Source: Alphaproteobacteria bacterium
GTDB taxonomy: Bacteria > Pseudomonadota > Alphaproteobacteria > Micropepsales > Micropepsaceae
DNA: 49,113 bases
Assembly: GCA_025350465.1 (NCBI GenBank)
Contig: JANXXU010000034.1
Location: 1 to 49,113, forward strand
Direction: 5' to 3'
The notes beneath the pieces are model-generated. The model had not been told where the DNA came from and ran no database searches. It saw nothing but the letters and a program-made list of their open reading frames with translations. The stretch's first letter is position 1. Every line of letters begins with the position of its first letter. Positions 1-7,172 of this stretch are shown here, one piece after another. The translations under genes were made by a program, and so were the position numbers.

Positions 1-80
1 TGTCGCTGTCGGATCGGCGGCTGCGCGTCGGGGCCCCAAAGCCCGCACGGGTACCGCACGGCTTGCAGCCGGCGGAGTGA
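1..80 (+). CDS. ccmF: Cytochrome c maturation protein CcmF, C-terminal end only
   Basis: An open frame enters from the left edge (first full codon at base 3) and stops with TGA at 78-80, giving 25 residues that begin SLSDRRLRVGAP. CcmF (CycK) proteins end with a similar short tail after the last membrane helix, and the next gene is ccmH, the usual partner. CcmF is the inner-membrane haem lyase subunit that attaches haem to apocytochrome c with CcmH and CcmI. Only the tail is visible, so the call rests on this resemblance and on context. The stop lies 4 bases before the ccmH start, which fits one operon. Confidence 0.7.
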   Translation, partial: SLSDRRLRVGAPKPARVPHGLQPAE

Positions 81-84
81 TCCA

Positions 85-549
85 TTGAAACGAATTCTTG
101 TCTGCGTGTTCGCGCTGTCGGTGATGATCGGTTCGTCGGCCGCCTACGCGGTGCAGCCCGACGAGATCATGTCGGATCCGGCCAAGGAGTTGCGGGCGCG
201 GAATTTGTCGCGCGAACTGCGCTGCATGGTCTGCCAGAACCAGTCGATCGACGATTCCGAGGCGCCGCTGGCGCGGGATTTGCGCCTGCTGGTTCGCGAG
301 CGGCTCAAGGCCGGCGACAGCGACGATCAGATCAAGGCGTTTGTCGTGCAACGCTACGGTGAGTTCGTACTCTTGAAACCGCGCGTCGATGCCGGCACAT
401 CAGCGCTCTGGTTTGGTCCGTTTGGACTGCTGCTTGGCGCCTTTGTCGTTGCTTATTTCTATTTTCAGCACCGGCGCGCCATGGCCCTGGAGGGCTTTTT
501 GACTGGCGACGAGGAGCGAAAGCTCGAGGATTTGAACCACCGTTCGTAA
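85..549 (+). CDS. ccmH: Cytochrome c-type biogenesis protein CcmH (CycL)
   Basis: 154 residues from a TTG start. A signal peptide (about residues 1-22, ending AYA) leads into a periplasmic domain with the motif LRCMVCQNQSIDDSEA. Cysteines 47 and 50 are the redox pair that reduces the apocytochrome haem-binding CxxCH motif. A single membrane segment follows at about residues 107-127 (WFGPFGLLLGAFVVAYFYF), then a short charged tail. This is the normal short CcmH layout, without a fused CcmI/TPR domain. It sits 4 bases after the ccmF stop and is the last gene of the ccm operon here. The family assignment is firm. The TTG start is preferred because it directly follows ccmF and gives a complete signal peptide. 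Confidence 0.93.
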   Translation: MKRILVCVFALSVMIGSSAAYAVQPDEIMSDPAKELRARNLSRELRCMVCQNQSIDDSEAPLARDLRLLVRERLKAGDSDDQIKAFVVQRYGEFVLLKPRVDAGTSALWFGPFGLLLGAFVVAYFYFQHRRAMALEGFLTGDEERKLEDLNHRS

Positions 550-714
550 TGCCGAATTGGCTAGGTTAGGCCTGTTTGCCGTGGATTTCTGCGATTCGCC
601 AGGCAAACATTAACTGTATTTAACGTGTCAGCCAGTTTCTGGAAATACAACCCGGACTATGTTCACCGGTGAAATGGGGGCCGGAACTCCCCCTGGTGTT
701 GAGGAGATCAATTG

Positions 715-2355
715 ATGTCAGCCGAAAATCCTGTGCCCGCGCCGGTTTCTTCAAGCGAGCCGCGTCGTGCGACCGTGCTGTTGGCGACGGTTGCCGCAGT
801 CGCGCTCACGGCGGTTGTCGTAGGTGGATTTGCCTGGAGCGGCGGTGGTCCGCTCTCGGTAGCCGAGCCAACGCGCGTCGCCAGCGTCACGCCCGTCTCA
901 GCTGTTACGCCGAGCACGGCCGTTATCGCCCCGCAAGCCGTTCCCGGTGCGCTGCCCACGAGCCTCGCCGACATCGTCGAGCGTGTATCTCCGGCGGTCG
1001 TCAGCTTGAAGGTAAAGGTGACCGAGGACGTCGCGCTCGACGGCATCGATCCCGACGATCTGCAAAATCTCCCGCCCAATCTGCGTGATTTCTTCGAGCG
1101 CTTCCGCAATGGCCAGCAACCCGGCGGCAAACCCCGCCCCTCGAAGCAAAAGGGTGAAGTGCAGGGCTCGGGCTTCGTCATCGATCCCGCCGGCTATATC
1201 GTCACCAACAATCACGTGGTCGCGAACGGCACCGACATCACGGTCGATTTCTCGGATGGCAAATCCTACAAAGCGAGATTGATCGGCCGCGATGCGTTGA
1301 CGGATGTGGCGCTGCTCAAGATCGAGGCCGGCAAGTCGCTTCCTGCCGTCGCCTTCGCCGACGACAGCAAAGTGCGCGTCGGCGATTGGGTGCTTGCGGT
1401 CGGCAATCCGTTCGGTCTCGGCGGCACGGTCACGGCCGGCATCGTTTCGGCGCGCGGTCGCGACGACGTCGGCGGTACGCAGTACACGGATTATCTGCAG
1501 ATCGACGCCTCGATCAATCGCGGCAATTCGGGCGGTCCGACCTTCGACCTTTCCGGCCGCGTCATCGGCATGAACACGGCGATCTTCTCGCCGTCCGGCG
1601 GCAGCGTCGGCATCGGCTTTGCCATCCCGTCGAACACGATCGAGAAGGTCGTCGCGGAGTTGAAGCGCTCGGGCACGATCACGCGCGGCTGGCTCGGCGT
1701 TCAAATCCAAAGCTTGAACGAGGAAGCGGCTGCTGCTCTCGGTCTGCCGGACGATCATGGCGCCATCATCGCCGAGGTTCTCGCCGACAGTCCGGCCAAG
1801 CGCGCCGGCTTCCACCAGGGCGACGTCGTGCGTCACATGAACGGCGGTCCGATCAAAGACAACCGCGATCTTTCGCGCAAAGTGGCCGAATTGCATGTCG
1901 GCGACTCGGCGACGTTCGGCGTGTGGCGCGCCGGTCACGAGATGGATCTGCGCGCAACGGTCGCGCGTCGCGATGAAGACAAGGTGGCGGCGAACGACAA
2001 GACCCGACCCCACGACGACGGCAAGGGCAACGCCAATAGCGGCAAGGCCAATGTTGCGGATCTAGGACTTGGTATCGCGACCATCACGCCGGAGGTTCGC
2101 ACCGAGTTCGATCTGCAGCGCGACGCCGCCGGCGTCATGATCACGGAGGTCGAGCCCGACAGCGATGCCGCCGACAAGGGCTTGCGGGCGGGCGACCGCA
2201 TCTTGGCCATCGGCAACGACGAAGTGCGTTCGATCGCCGACGTGACGGCCGGGCTTGAGGCGGCCAAACGCGCCAAGCGCACCGCGGTTCTGCTTCTGGT
2301 CACGAACGCCCGCGGTCAGGAGCGTTATGTGCCGGTTAAGGTCGGCAAGGGCTAA
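715..2355 (+). CDS. degP: Do/DegP (HtrA) family periplasmic serine endoprotease
   Basis: 546 residues. A single N-terminal hydrophobic segment (about 20-45) acts as signal or anchor. The trypsin-like domain carries the full triad: His167 in TNNHVV, Asp197 in LTDVALLKI and Ser272 in GNSGGP. Two PDZ domains follow, at about 320-410 and 450-540. It degrades or chaperones misfolded envelope proteins. The linker between the PDZ domains is rich in Lys, Asp and Asn. The ATG at 715 is chosen over the TTG at 712 because GAGGAG at 701-706 is correctly spaced from it. The neighbouring two-component genes are on the same strand 42 bases later and may belong to the same stress circuit. The ccm-degP-regulator-kinase order is, to my recollection, common in rhizobia. 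Confidence 0.95.
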   Translation: MSAENPVPAPVSSSEPRRATVLLATVAAVALTAVVVGGFAWSGGGPLSVAEPTRVASVTPVSAVTPSTAVIAPQAVPGALPTSLADIVERVSPAVVSLKVKVTEDVALDGIDPDDLQNLPPNLRDFFERFRNGQQPGGKPRPSKQKGEVQGSGFVIDPAGYIVTNNHVVANGTDITVDFSDGKSYKARLIGRDALTDVALLKIEAGKSLPAVAFADDSKVRVGDWVLAVGNPFGLGGTVTAGIVSARGRDDVGGTQYTDYLQIDASINRGNSGGPTFDLSGRVIGMNTAIFSPSGGSVGIGFAIPSNTIEKVVAELKRSGTITRGWLGVQIQSLNEEAAAALGLPDDHGAIIAEVLADSPAKRAGFHQGDVVRHMNGGPIKDNRDLSRKVAELHVGDSATFGVWRAGHEMDLRATVARRDEDKVAANDKTRPHDDGKGNANSGKANVADLGLGIATITPEVRTEFDLQRDAAGVMITEVEPDSDAADKGLRAGDRILAIGNDEVRSIADVTAGLEAAKRAKRTAVLLLVTNARGQERYVPVKVGKG

Positions 2356-2397
2356 ATCGAGGTCCTTGCAGCGGTCGCGTCGAGAGAGGTCGAGGGG

Positions 2398-3075
2398 ATG
2401 CGGATACTGGTCGTCGAGGATGATCGTGAGGCAGCGTCGTATCTGACTCGCGGTTTGAAAGAGAGCGGGCACATCGTCGATCATGCGCCCGACGGCCAGG
2501 ATGGCCTGCATCTGGCGATGGGCGGCAACTACGACGTTGCCGTCGTCGATCGCATGATGCCGCGCATGGACGGCCTGACCATGGTGAGGCGCATGCGCGA
2601 CGAAGGAAACCGGACGCCGGTCTTGTTCCTCAGCGCGCTGGGTGAAGTCGACGACAAGGTCAAAGGTTTGCGCGCGGGCGGCGACGACTATTTGGCAAAG
2701 CCCTTCGCCTTCACAGAACTTCTGGCGCGCATCGACGCGCTGGTGCGGCGCAACGGCCAAGAGACGGTTACCACCAAACTCCAGGTCGGCGATCTGGAAC
2801 TCGATCTTCTATCGCGCACCGCCACCCGCAACGGGGCAAAAATAGATTTGCAGCCGCGCGAGTTCCTGCTGCTCGAATATTTGATGAAGCATGCAGGGCA
2901 GGTGGTGACGCGCACGATGCTTCTGGAGAATGTCTGGGAATATCATTTCGATCCGCAAACCAACGTGATCGACGTGCACATGTCGAGGCTGCGCGCGAAG
3001 CTCGACAAGAATTTCGGCGAACCGCTCTTACATACGATACGAGGTGCGGGGTACAGCCTACGTGCCGTTTCTTGA
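2398..3075 (+). CDS. OmpR/PhoB-family response regulator
   Basis: 225 residues. The receiver domain (1-115) has the acidic pocket ED at 7-9, the phospho-acceptor Asp51 in VVDRMMPRMDG, and Lys in the LAKPFAF loop. The C-terminal winged helix (about 125-223) ends in the usual HTIRGAGYSL motif. It is the transcriptional half of the two-component system whose kinase starts within its last codons. The receiver and the CzcR/TctD-like winged helix suggest an envelope or metal sensing circuit, but the signal cannot be read from sequence. The start ATG follows GAGGGG. A third cognate partner may be degP directly upstream, since HtrA proteases are frequent targets of envelope-stress regulators; that link is inference. 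Confidence 0.93.
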   Translation: MRILVVEDDREAASYLTRGLKESGHIVDHAPDGQDGLHLAMGGNYDVAVVDRMMPRMDGLTMVRRMRDEGNRTPVLFLSALGEVDDKVKGLRAGGDDYLAKPFAFTELLARIDALVRRNGQETVTTKLQVGDLELDLLSRTATRNGAKIDLQPREFLLLEYLMKHAGQVVTRTMLLENVWEYHFDPQTNVIDVHMSRLRAKLDKNFGEPLLHTIRGAGYSLRAVS

Positions 3076-4516
3076 ACTCTTTCGCACGGCGACCTTCCGG
3101 CTCGCCTTCACCTACGTCTGCCTCTTCGCAGCTTCCGTCATCTTGTTGCTCGGTTTCATCTATTGGCGCACCGCCGGCTTCATGCTGCGCCAATCGGACG
3201 AGACCATCAGAGCCGAGGTCGTAGGTCTCGCCGAGCAATATAAGCGCCGTGGCATTGAGGGTTTGCGACAGATCGTGCTTGAGCGCAGCTTGCGCACCAC
3301 CACCAGTCTCTATTTGCTCGCCGCCGCCGACGGCACGCCGATCGCCGGGAACGTGGGCGCCTGGCCCGCGGACGTCGCACGCGCCATGCAGAACGTGATC
3401 AATTTCACCTATAAGCGCCAAGCTGAAGACGCCAAGGAAACGCGGCCCGGCCGCGCAGTCCTCATCGTTCTGCCGAACAATTATCAGCTCCTCGTGGGGC
3501 GCGACATGAAGCAGGTGAACGAAGCCGAAGGCACGATTCGCAACACCTTGCTCTATGCGCTAGGGCTGACGGCGCTCTTCGGCGTTATCGGCGGCGCCTA
3601 TATAAGCCGCAACGTCATGCGCCGCTTGGAGCTGATCAATCGCACGAGCCAGGAGATCATGTCGGGTGACCTGACACGACGTATCCCGGTGCGGGGAAAC
3701 CGCGACGAGCTCGACCATCTCGCCGGCAATTTGAATGCAATGCTCGATCAAATCGAACGGCTCATGATGGGCATGCGCGAAGTCGCCGACAACATCGCCC
3801 ACGATCTGCGCACACCGCTCAACCGTCTGCGCAATAAGCTCGAGGGGGTCTTGATCGGCGGTACGGCGTCGCGCGAGGAAACGATCGGCGCGCTAGAGGG
3901 TGCGATCGGCGAAGCCGACGGCTTGATCGCAACGTTCAATTCTCTGCTTTTGATCGCGGAGGCCGAAACGGGCGCGCATCGCGACACGCTCGAAACTGTC
4001 GATCTGCGCGACGTCGCGCGCGACATTACGGACCTTTACGAACCGGTCGCCGAAGAGCGGGGCGTGAAGCTCAAGATCTCAGCACCGGCGAGCGTGATCG
4101 TGCGCGGCAATCGCAGTCTCCTCGCCCGCGCCGCGGCCAATCTCGTCGAGAACGCGCTCAAGTTCACGCCGGAGGGCGGCGAAGTGAGCGTGACCGCCGC
4201 GAGCCCGCGCGACGAAGCGCCGTATTTTTCCGTCTGCGATACGGGGCCGGGCATTCCGGAAGAGGATCGCGAGCGCGTGCTCGACCGTTTCGTGCGCCTC
4301 GAGCGTTCGCGCAACACACCGGGCTCCGGCCTCGGTCTCAGTCTGGTCGCAGCTGTCGCCCGCATGCACGACGCGAAGATCAAGCTCGACGACAACAGAC
4401 CCGGACTTGCCGCGAAGTTGATCTTCCCACGGCTGATCGAGACGTCGGCCGTTGCGGCGCCTGCGATCACTCAGCCACAACGGCACGCTCTTCCCGGACC
4501 AGTCGCAATCCAATAA
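3044..4516 (+). CDS. Membrane sensor histidine kinase with HAMP domain
   Basis: 490 residues. TM1 (about 17-40), a periplasmic sensor loop (about 45-165), TM2 (about 170-190), HAMP (about 190-245), HisKA with phospho-acceptor His253 in NIAHDLRTPLNRL, and HATPase_c with N-box (NLVENALKF), G1 (DTGPGI) and G2 (GSGLGLSL). It phosphorylates the upstream response regulator. The start is a GTG at 3044, overlapping that gene by 32 bases. An in-frame GTG at 3062 with GGGG upstream is an equally good start. The 3' end overlaps the convergent transporter gene by 50 bases, so the last 16 codons are read on both strands. Confidence 0.92.
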   Translation: MRGTAYVPFLELFRTATFRLAFTYVCLFAASVILLLGFIYWRTAGFMLRQSDETIRAEVVGLAEQYKRRGIEGLRQIVLERSLRTTTSLYLLAAADGTPIAGNVGAWPADVARAMQNVINFTYKRQAEDAKETRPGRAVLIVLPNNYQLLVGRDMKQVNEAEGTIRNTLLYALGLTALFGVIGGAYISRNVMRRLELINRTSQEIMSGDLTRRIPVRGNRDELDHLAGNLNAMLDQIERLMMGMREVADNIAHDLRTPLNRLRNKLEGVLIGGTASREETIGALEGAIGEADGLIATFNSLLLIAEAETGAHRDTLETVDLRDVARDITDLYEPVAEERGVKLKISAPASVIVRGNRSLLARAAANLVENALKFTPEGGEVSVTAASPRDEAPYFSVCDTGPGIPEEDRERVLDRFVRLERSRNTPGSGLGLSLVAAVARMHDAKIKLDDNRPGLAAKLIFPRLIETSAVAAPAITQPQRHALPGPVAIQ

Positions 4517-5855
4517 TTCCGGCGACCAGGAATATGAAGATTACGGCAAAGCCGGCGCGCTGGCTTTGCGTGATGCCGGTGACGACGCCGACCAAGATCG
4601 GCGCCAGGAAAGCGGTTGCTTTCCCGGTGAGCGTGAAGAGACCATAGAGCTCGGAGATCATTTGTGGCGGCGCGAGGCGCGCAACCATCGTGCGGCTCGA
4701 GGCGAGGATCGGTCCGACGAAGACCGCACCGAGCATGGCAAACGACAGTGCCACCTGTTCGGGAAAATTGGTGAAGCCGAGCGTCGCGAGCAGCGGTCCG
4801 ATGACTGGCACCTGCTGCGCACCCAGTTCCGGCGTCATTGGGAAGACGAAGAAGAGTTCGCTCGGCGTCGTCGAGATGGAGCCGACGACCGCGATCGTGA
4901 ACAAGAACAGGCCGTATTGGATCGTGCGTTTCGAGCCGATCAAATCGTCGATCCAGCCGCCCGCGGCCGACGTTACCGCCGGCACGGTCAAAACTGTCAG
5001 GGCGTAGATGCCGATCTTCTGCACGCTCCAGCCGAACGTGCCGCCGGCGTAGCCGCCAAGGAAGGCGAAAACCGCGCTCATCCCGTCGGCATAGATCGCG
5101 CGCACGAGTAGATACGTCGCGATATTGCGATAATGCACGACGCGCGCTAGCGTGCGGCCGAGCTTGCGCAAGCCCGTGCCCGCGGCGGCAAAGATCGACA
5201 AGCCGGTCGCGGCGCGATCGGGCGTCCACAACACGATCGGCAGGCTGAAAACAAAAAGCCAAATCGCGCAGAGCGGACCGACGATGCGCTCGTGCAGGTT
5301 AGAGTGGTCGTCTTGCGGCAGAAGGCCGGTCGCAGGCAGTGCCAGCCATATGAGAAAGAGCACGACGCCGCCGACATAGCCGAGGCTATAGGCAAGGCCG
5401 CTCAAGAACCCGATGCGGCGCGGGCTCACGATGCTCGTCAGCATCGCGTTGTGATAGACGACGCCGAACTCCATCATCACCGCGGCGGCGATGACCGTGG
5501 TTGCGGCAAGCACCACCTCGCCCGGCATCGCCCAGACGAGTGTGCTCATGGCGACCAGTCCGGCGCCTGAGAAGAGCACAAGGCCTGGCTTGCGCGGACC
5601 GGCGGCATCTGCGATGGCGCCGAGCACTGGCGAAAACAACGCGATCAATGCGCCCGAAGCGCCCTGGACATAGCCCCACAGCTCTTGGCCGCGAACATAG
5701 TGGCCGACGATCGTGCCCTCGAAATAGGGCGCGAAGACAAAAATGTTCACCATCACGAAATAAGGATCGCTGGCGAGCTGATAAAGCGCCCAGCCGAACT
5801 GCCCGCGACGCGAGACTTTGGCTTCCGGCGCGGCGGGCGCGGCGTCGAGGCTCAT
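4467..5855 (-). CDS. MFS transporter, UMF1/Atg22-like
   Basis: 462 residues with about 12 hydrophobic segments. The N-terminal signature GWALYQLASDPYFVMVNIFV and the DAAGPRKPGL loop between TM2 and TM3 match the UMF1 (Atg22-like) branch of the major facilitator superfamily. Members are thought to export amino acids or other small metabolites; no substrate can be named here. The start at 5855 is chosen because AGGGA stands 6 bases upstream of this ATG. A longer frame to 5996 exists but runs into unrelated sequence. The gene converges on the histidine kinase (50-bp overlap). It lies downstream of the toxin-pseudogene pair and may have arrived with it. Confidence 0.85.
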   Translation of the reverse strand: MSLDAAPAAPEAKVSRRGQFGWALYQLASDPYFVMVNIFVFAPYFEGTIVGHYVRGQELWGYVQGASGALIALFSPVLGAIADAAGPRKPGLVLFSGAGLVAMSTLVWAMPGEVVLAATTVIAAAVMMEFGVVYHNAMLTSIVSPRRIGFLSGLAYSLGYVGGVVLFLIWLALPATGLLPQDDHSNLHERIVGPLCAIWLFVFSLPIVLWTPDRAATGLSIFAAAGTGLRKLGRTLARVVHYRNIATYLLVRAIYADGMSAVFAFLGGYAGGTFGWSVQKIGIYALTVLTVPAVTSAAGGWIDDLIGSKRTIQYGLFLFTIAVVGSISTTPSELFFVFPMTPELGAQQVPVIGPLLATLGFTNFPEQVALSFAMLGAVFVGPILASSRTMVARLAPPQMISELYGLFTLTGKATAFLAPILVGVVTGITQSQRAGFAVIFIFLVAGIIGLRLVREERAVVAE

Positions 5856-5883
5856 ACGATCCCTACCCAGTATCGCGCAGGTC

Positions 5884-6045
5884 TCAACGCTGGCCCGACT
5901 CGTAGGTCGCTGGAATCTCCGCTGCGCCTTTGTAGCGATCTCTGCGCAATGCGGACTCCTCTTGGCGGCGGGCGGCAACATTTGCGGCTTCGGCAAGCGC
6001 TCTGTCGAAAGCCTGTAGCATTTGTTTTGCCGTCAATTCCTTCAT
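5884..6045 (-). CDS. Small zeta-toxin partner protein (orphan antitoxin candidate)
   Basis: 53 residues, beginning MKELTAKQMLQAF and ending YESGQR. It is mostly helical and charged. Its ATG overlaps the stop of the toxin remnant upstream (TGATG), so the two genes form a translationally coupled pair in the order toxin then small gene. Short proteins of this kind accompany zeta-like P-loop kinases in proteobacteria and are presumed antitoxins; that role is inferred from pairing, not from a recognised fold. The frame is intact although the toxin is destroyed. It either still serves another copy of the toxin or has simply not decayed yet. Confidence 0.6.
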   Translation of the reverse strand: MKELTAKQMLQAFDRALAEAANVAARRQEESALRRDRYKGAAEIPATYESGQR

Positions 6046-6184
6046 CAGGTCGCCTGTTCAATGAGTGTCCAGCGGGCCGTGTCGTGAACAACCAGCTCAG
6101 AGCCGGGCTGGTGGTTTTGCCTGCGCCATTGGGGCCTCCGAGCATGATGATGTTCTTTACGCGATTGTCGGACACCACGCTCAT
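6045..6184 (-). pseudogene. Collapsed zeta-toxin/P-loop kinase gene (internal deletion plus frameshift)
   Basis: Reading down the minus strand from the ATG at 6184, the first 26 residues (MSVVSDNRVKNIIMLGG followed by PNGAGKTT) are the N-terminus and Walker A loop of a zeta-toxin/ABC-type ATPase protein. About 60 bases on, in a different frame, the sequence encodes ELVVHDTARWTLIEQAT and a stop, the typical C-terminal end of the same family. Only 140 bases remain of a gene that is usually about 550-600, and 140 is not a multiple of 3. The whole middle is therefore lost and the ends are out of frame. The ATG overlaps the stop of the upstream hydrolase (ATGA) and the old stop overlaps the partner's ATG. 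Confidence 0.75.
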
Positions 6185-7056
6185 ACGATCTGCGTCTCGC
6201 CGCTTTCGGCTTCGCACTTGTTTTCGATGGCGCCGATACGGTCGATCTCGATGCGCACGACGTCGCCGGCTTTCAGGTACACGGGCGGCGAACGGAAATG
6301 TCCGACGCCGGCCGGCGTGCCGGTGAAGATGACGTCGCCCGGCTCGAGCGTGAAGGCAGCCGTCAGATGCTCGATCTGCGCTGCCACATCGAAGATCATC
6401 TCGCTTGTCGAGGCATTCTGCATTTGGACGCCGTTGACGAAACTGCGGATGCCGAGCGCTTGAACGTCGCCGGCCTCGTCGGGCGTCACGATCCAGGGTC
6501 CTGTCGGCCCATGCGTGTCGAAACCCTTGCCCATCATCATCGTCGGCGAGCGCCCCTGCCAATCGCGCACGCTGACGTCGTTGCCGCACATGACGCCCGC
6601 GATCACTTCGAAGGCACGCGCACGCGGCACATGGCGGCAGCGCCGTCCGATGACGACGCAAAGCTCGGCCTCCCAATCGATCATGGTCGAGACCTTTGGG
6701 ATGGCGATCGCATCGTGCGGGCCGACGATGCAGGTCGCCTGTTTGGCAAACCAGATCTGATGCTCGGGCGTCGGCCGATTGCCTTCGCGGATGTGATCGG
6801 CGTAGTTCAAGCCGATGGCGTTGACCTTGCCCGGGCGCGGCACCGGCGCTTCGAGACGCACTTTCGAAAGCGGGATCATGTGGCGCCCGCGCCCGGCCGC
6901 GGCGCGCGCTTCGTCGAGCGCGGCCGCGCCATTGCGCAGGAACGGCACCATGGTTTGCGGCAGGTGGGGCACGGCCGCTGCGAGGTCGACGATCGCGTCG
7001 CCCGCGACGACGCCGACGCGCGTGCGGTGGGCTTCGGTGAAGGTGGCGAGTTTCAT
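6181..7056 (-). CDS. Fumarylacetoacetate hydrolase (FAH) family protein
   Basis: 291 residues. The N-terminal lid domain (1-70) is followed by the FAH catalytic fold. Metal ligands appear as Glu129 and Glu131 in DWEAELCVVIG and Asp160 in CGNDVSVRD. The family motif GLNYADHIRE (82-91) and the C-terminal TGTPAGVG loop are present. Such enzymes hydrolyse, decarboxylate or hydrate beta-diketo acids (for example acylpyruvate or ureidoglycolate-like substrates) using Mg or Mn; the exact substrate is not predictable. It is transcribed away from glnE, with 116 bases between the two starts. Confidence 0.9.
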   Translation of the reverse strand: MKLATFTEAHRTRVGVVAGDAIVDLAAAVPHLPQTMVPFLRNGAAALDEARAAAGRGRHMIPLSKVRLEAPVPRPGKVNAIGLNYADHIREGNRPTPEHQIWFAKQATCIVGPHDAIAIPKVSTMIDWEAELCVVIGRRCRHVPRARAFEVIAGVMCGNDVSVRDWQGRSPTMMMGKGFDTHGPTGPWIVTPDEAGDVQALGIRSFVNGVQMQNASTSEMIFDVAAQIEHLTAAFTLEPGDVIFTGTPAGVGHFRSPPVYLKAGDVVRIEIDRIGAIENKCEAESGETQIV

Positions 7057-7172
7057 GATTGGGTCGGCCCATCGAGTAGTTCGCGTCGGCCGTTCTTAGA
7101 GCACGCGCAACGTGGCCCCCGCTATGGCCATATTTGGTGGCTGCTAACGCGATGGTTTGCTAAATCTGGGGC

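Noticed and set aside
898-2013. Long minus-strand open frame (371 codons) opposite degP
   Set aside because: Its composition is Arg/Asp/His-rich as expected of a shadow frame in GC-rich DNA, and the plus strand encodes a complete protease.
5852-7072. A 406-codon minus-strand frame covering the FAH gene and the toxin remnant
   Set aside because: Only its internal piece at 6045-6184 has protein-like sequence (toxin N-terminus); the rest is a shadow of the FAH gene and of the 53-codon partner.
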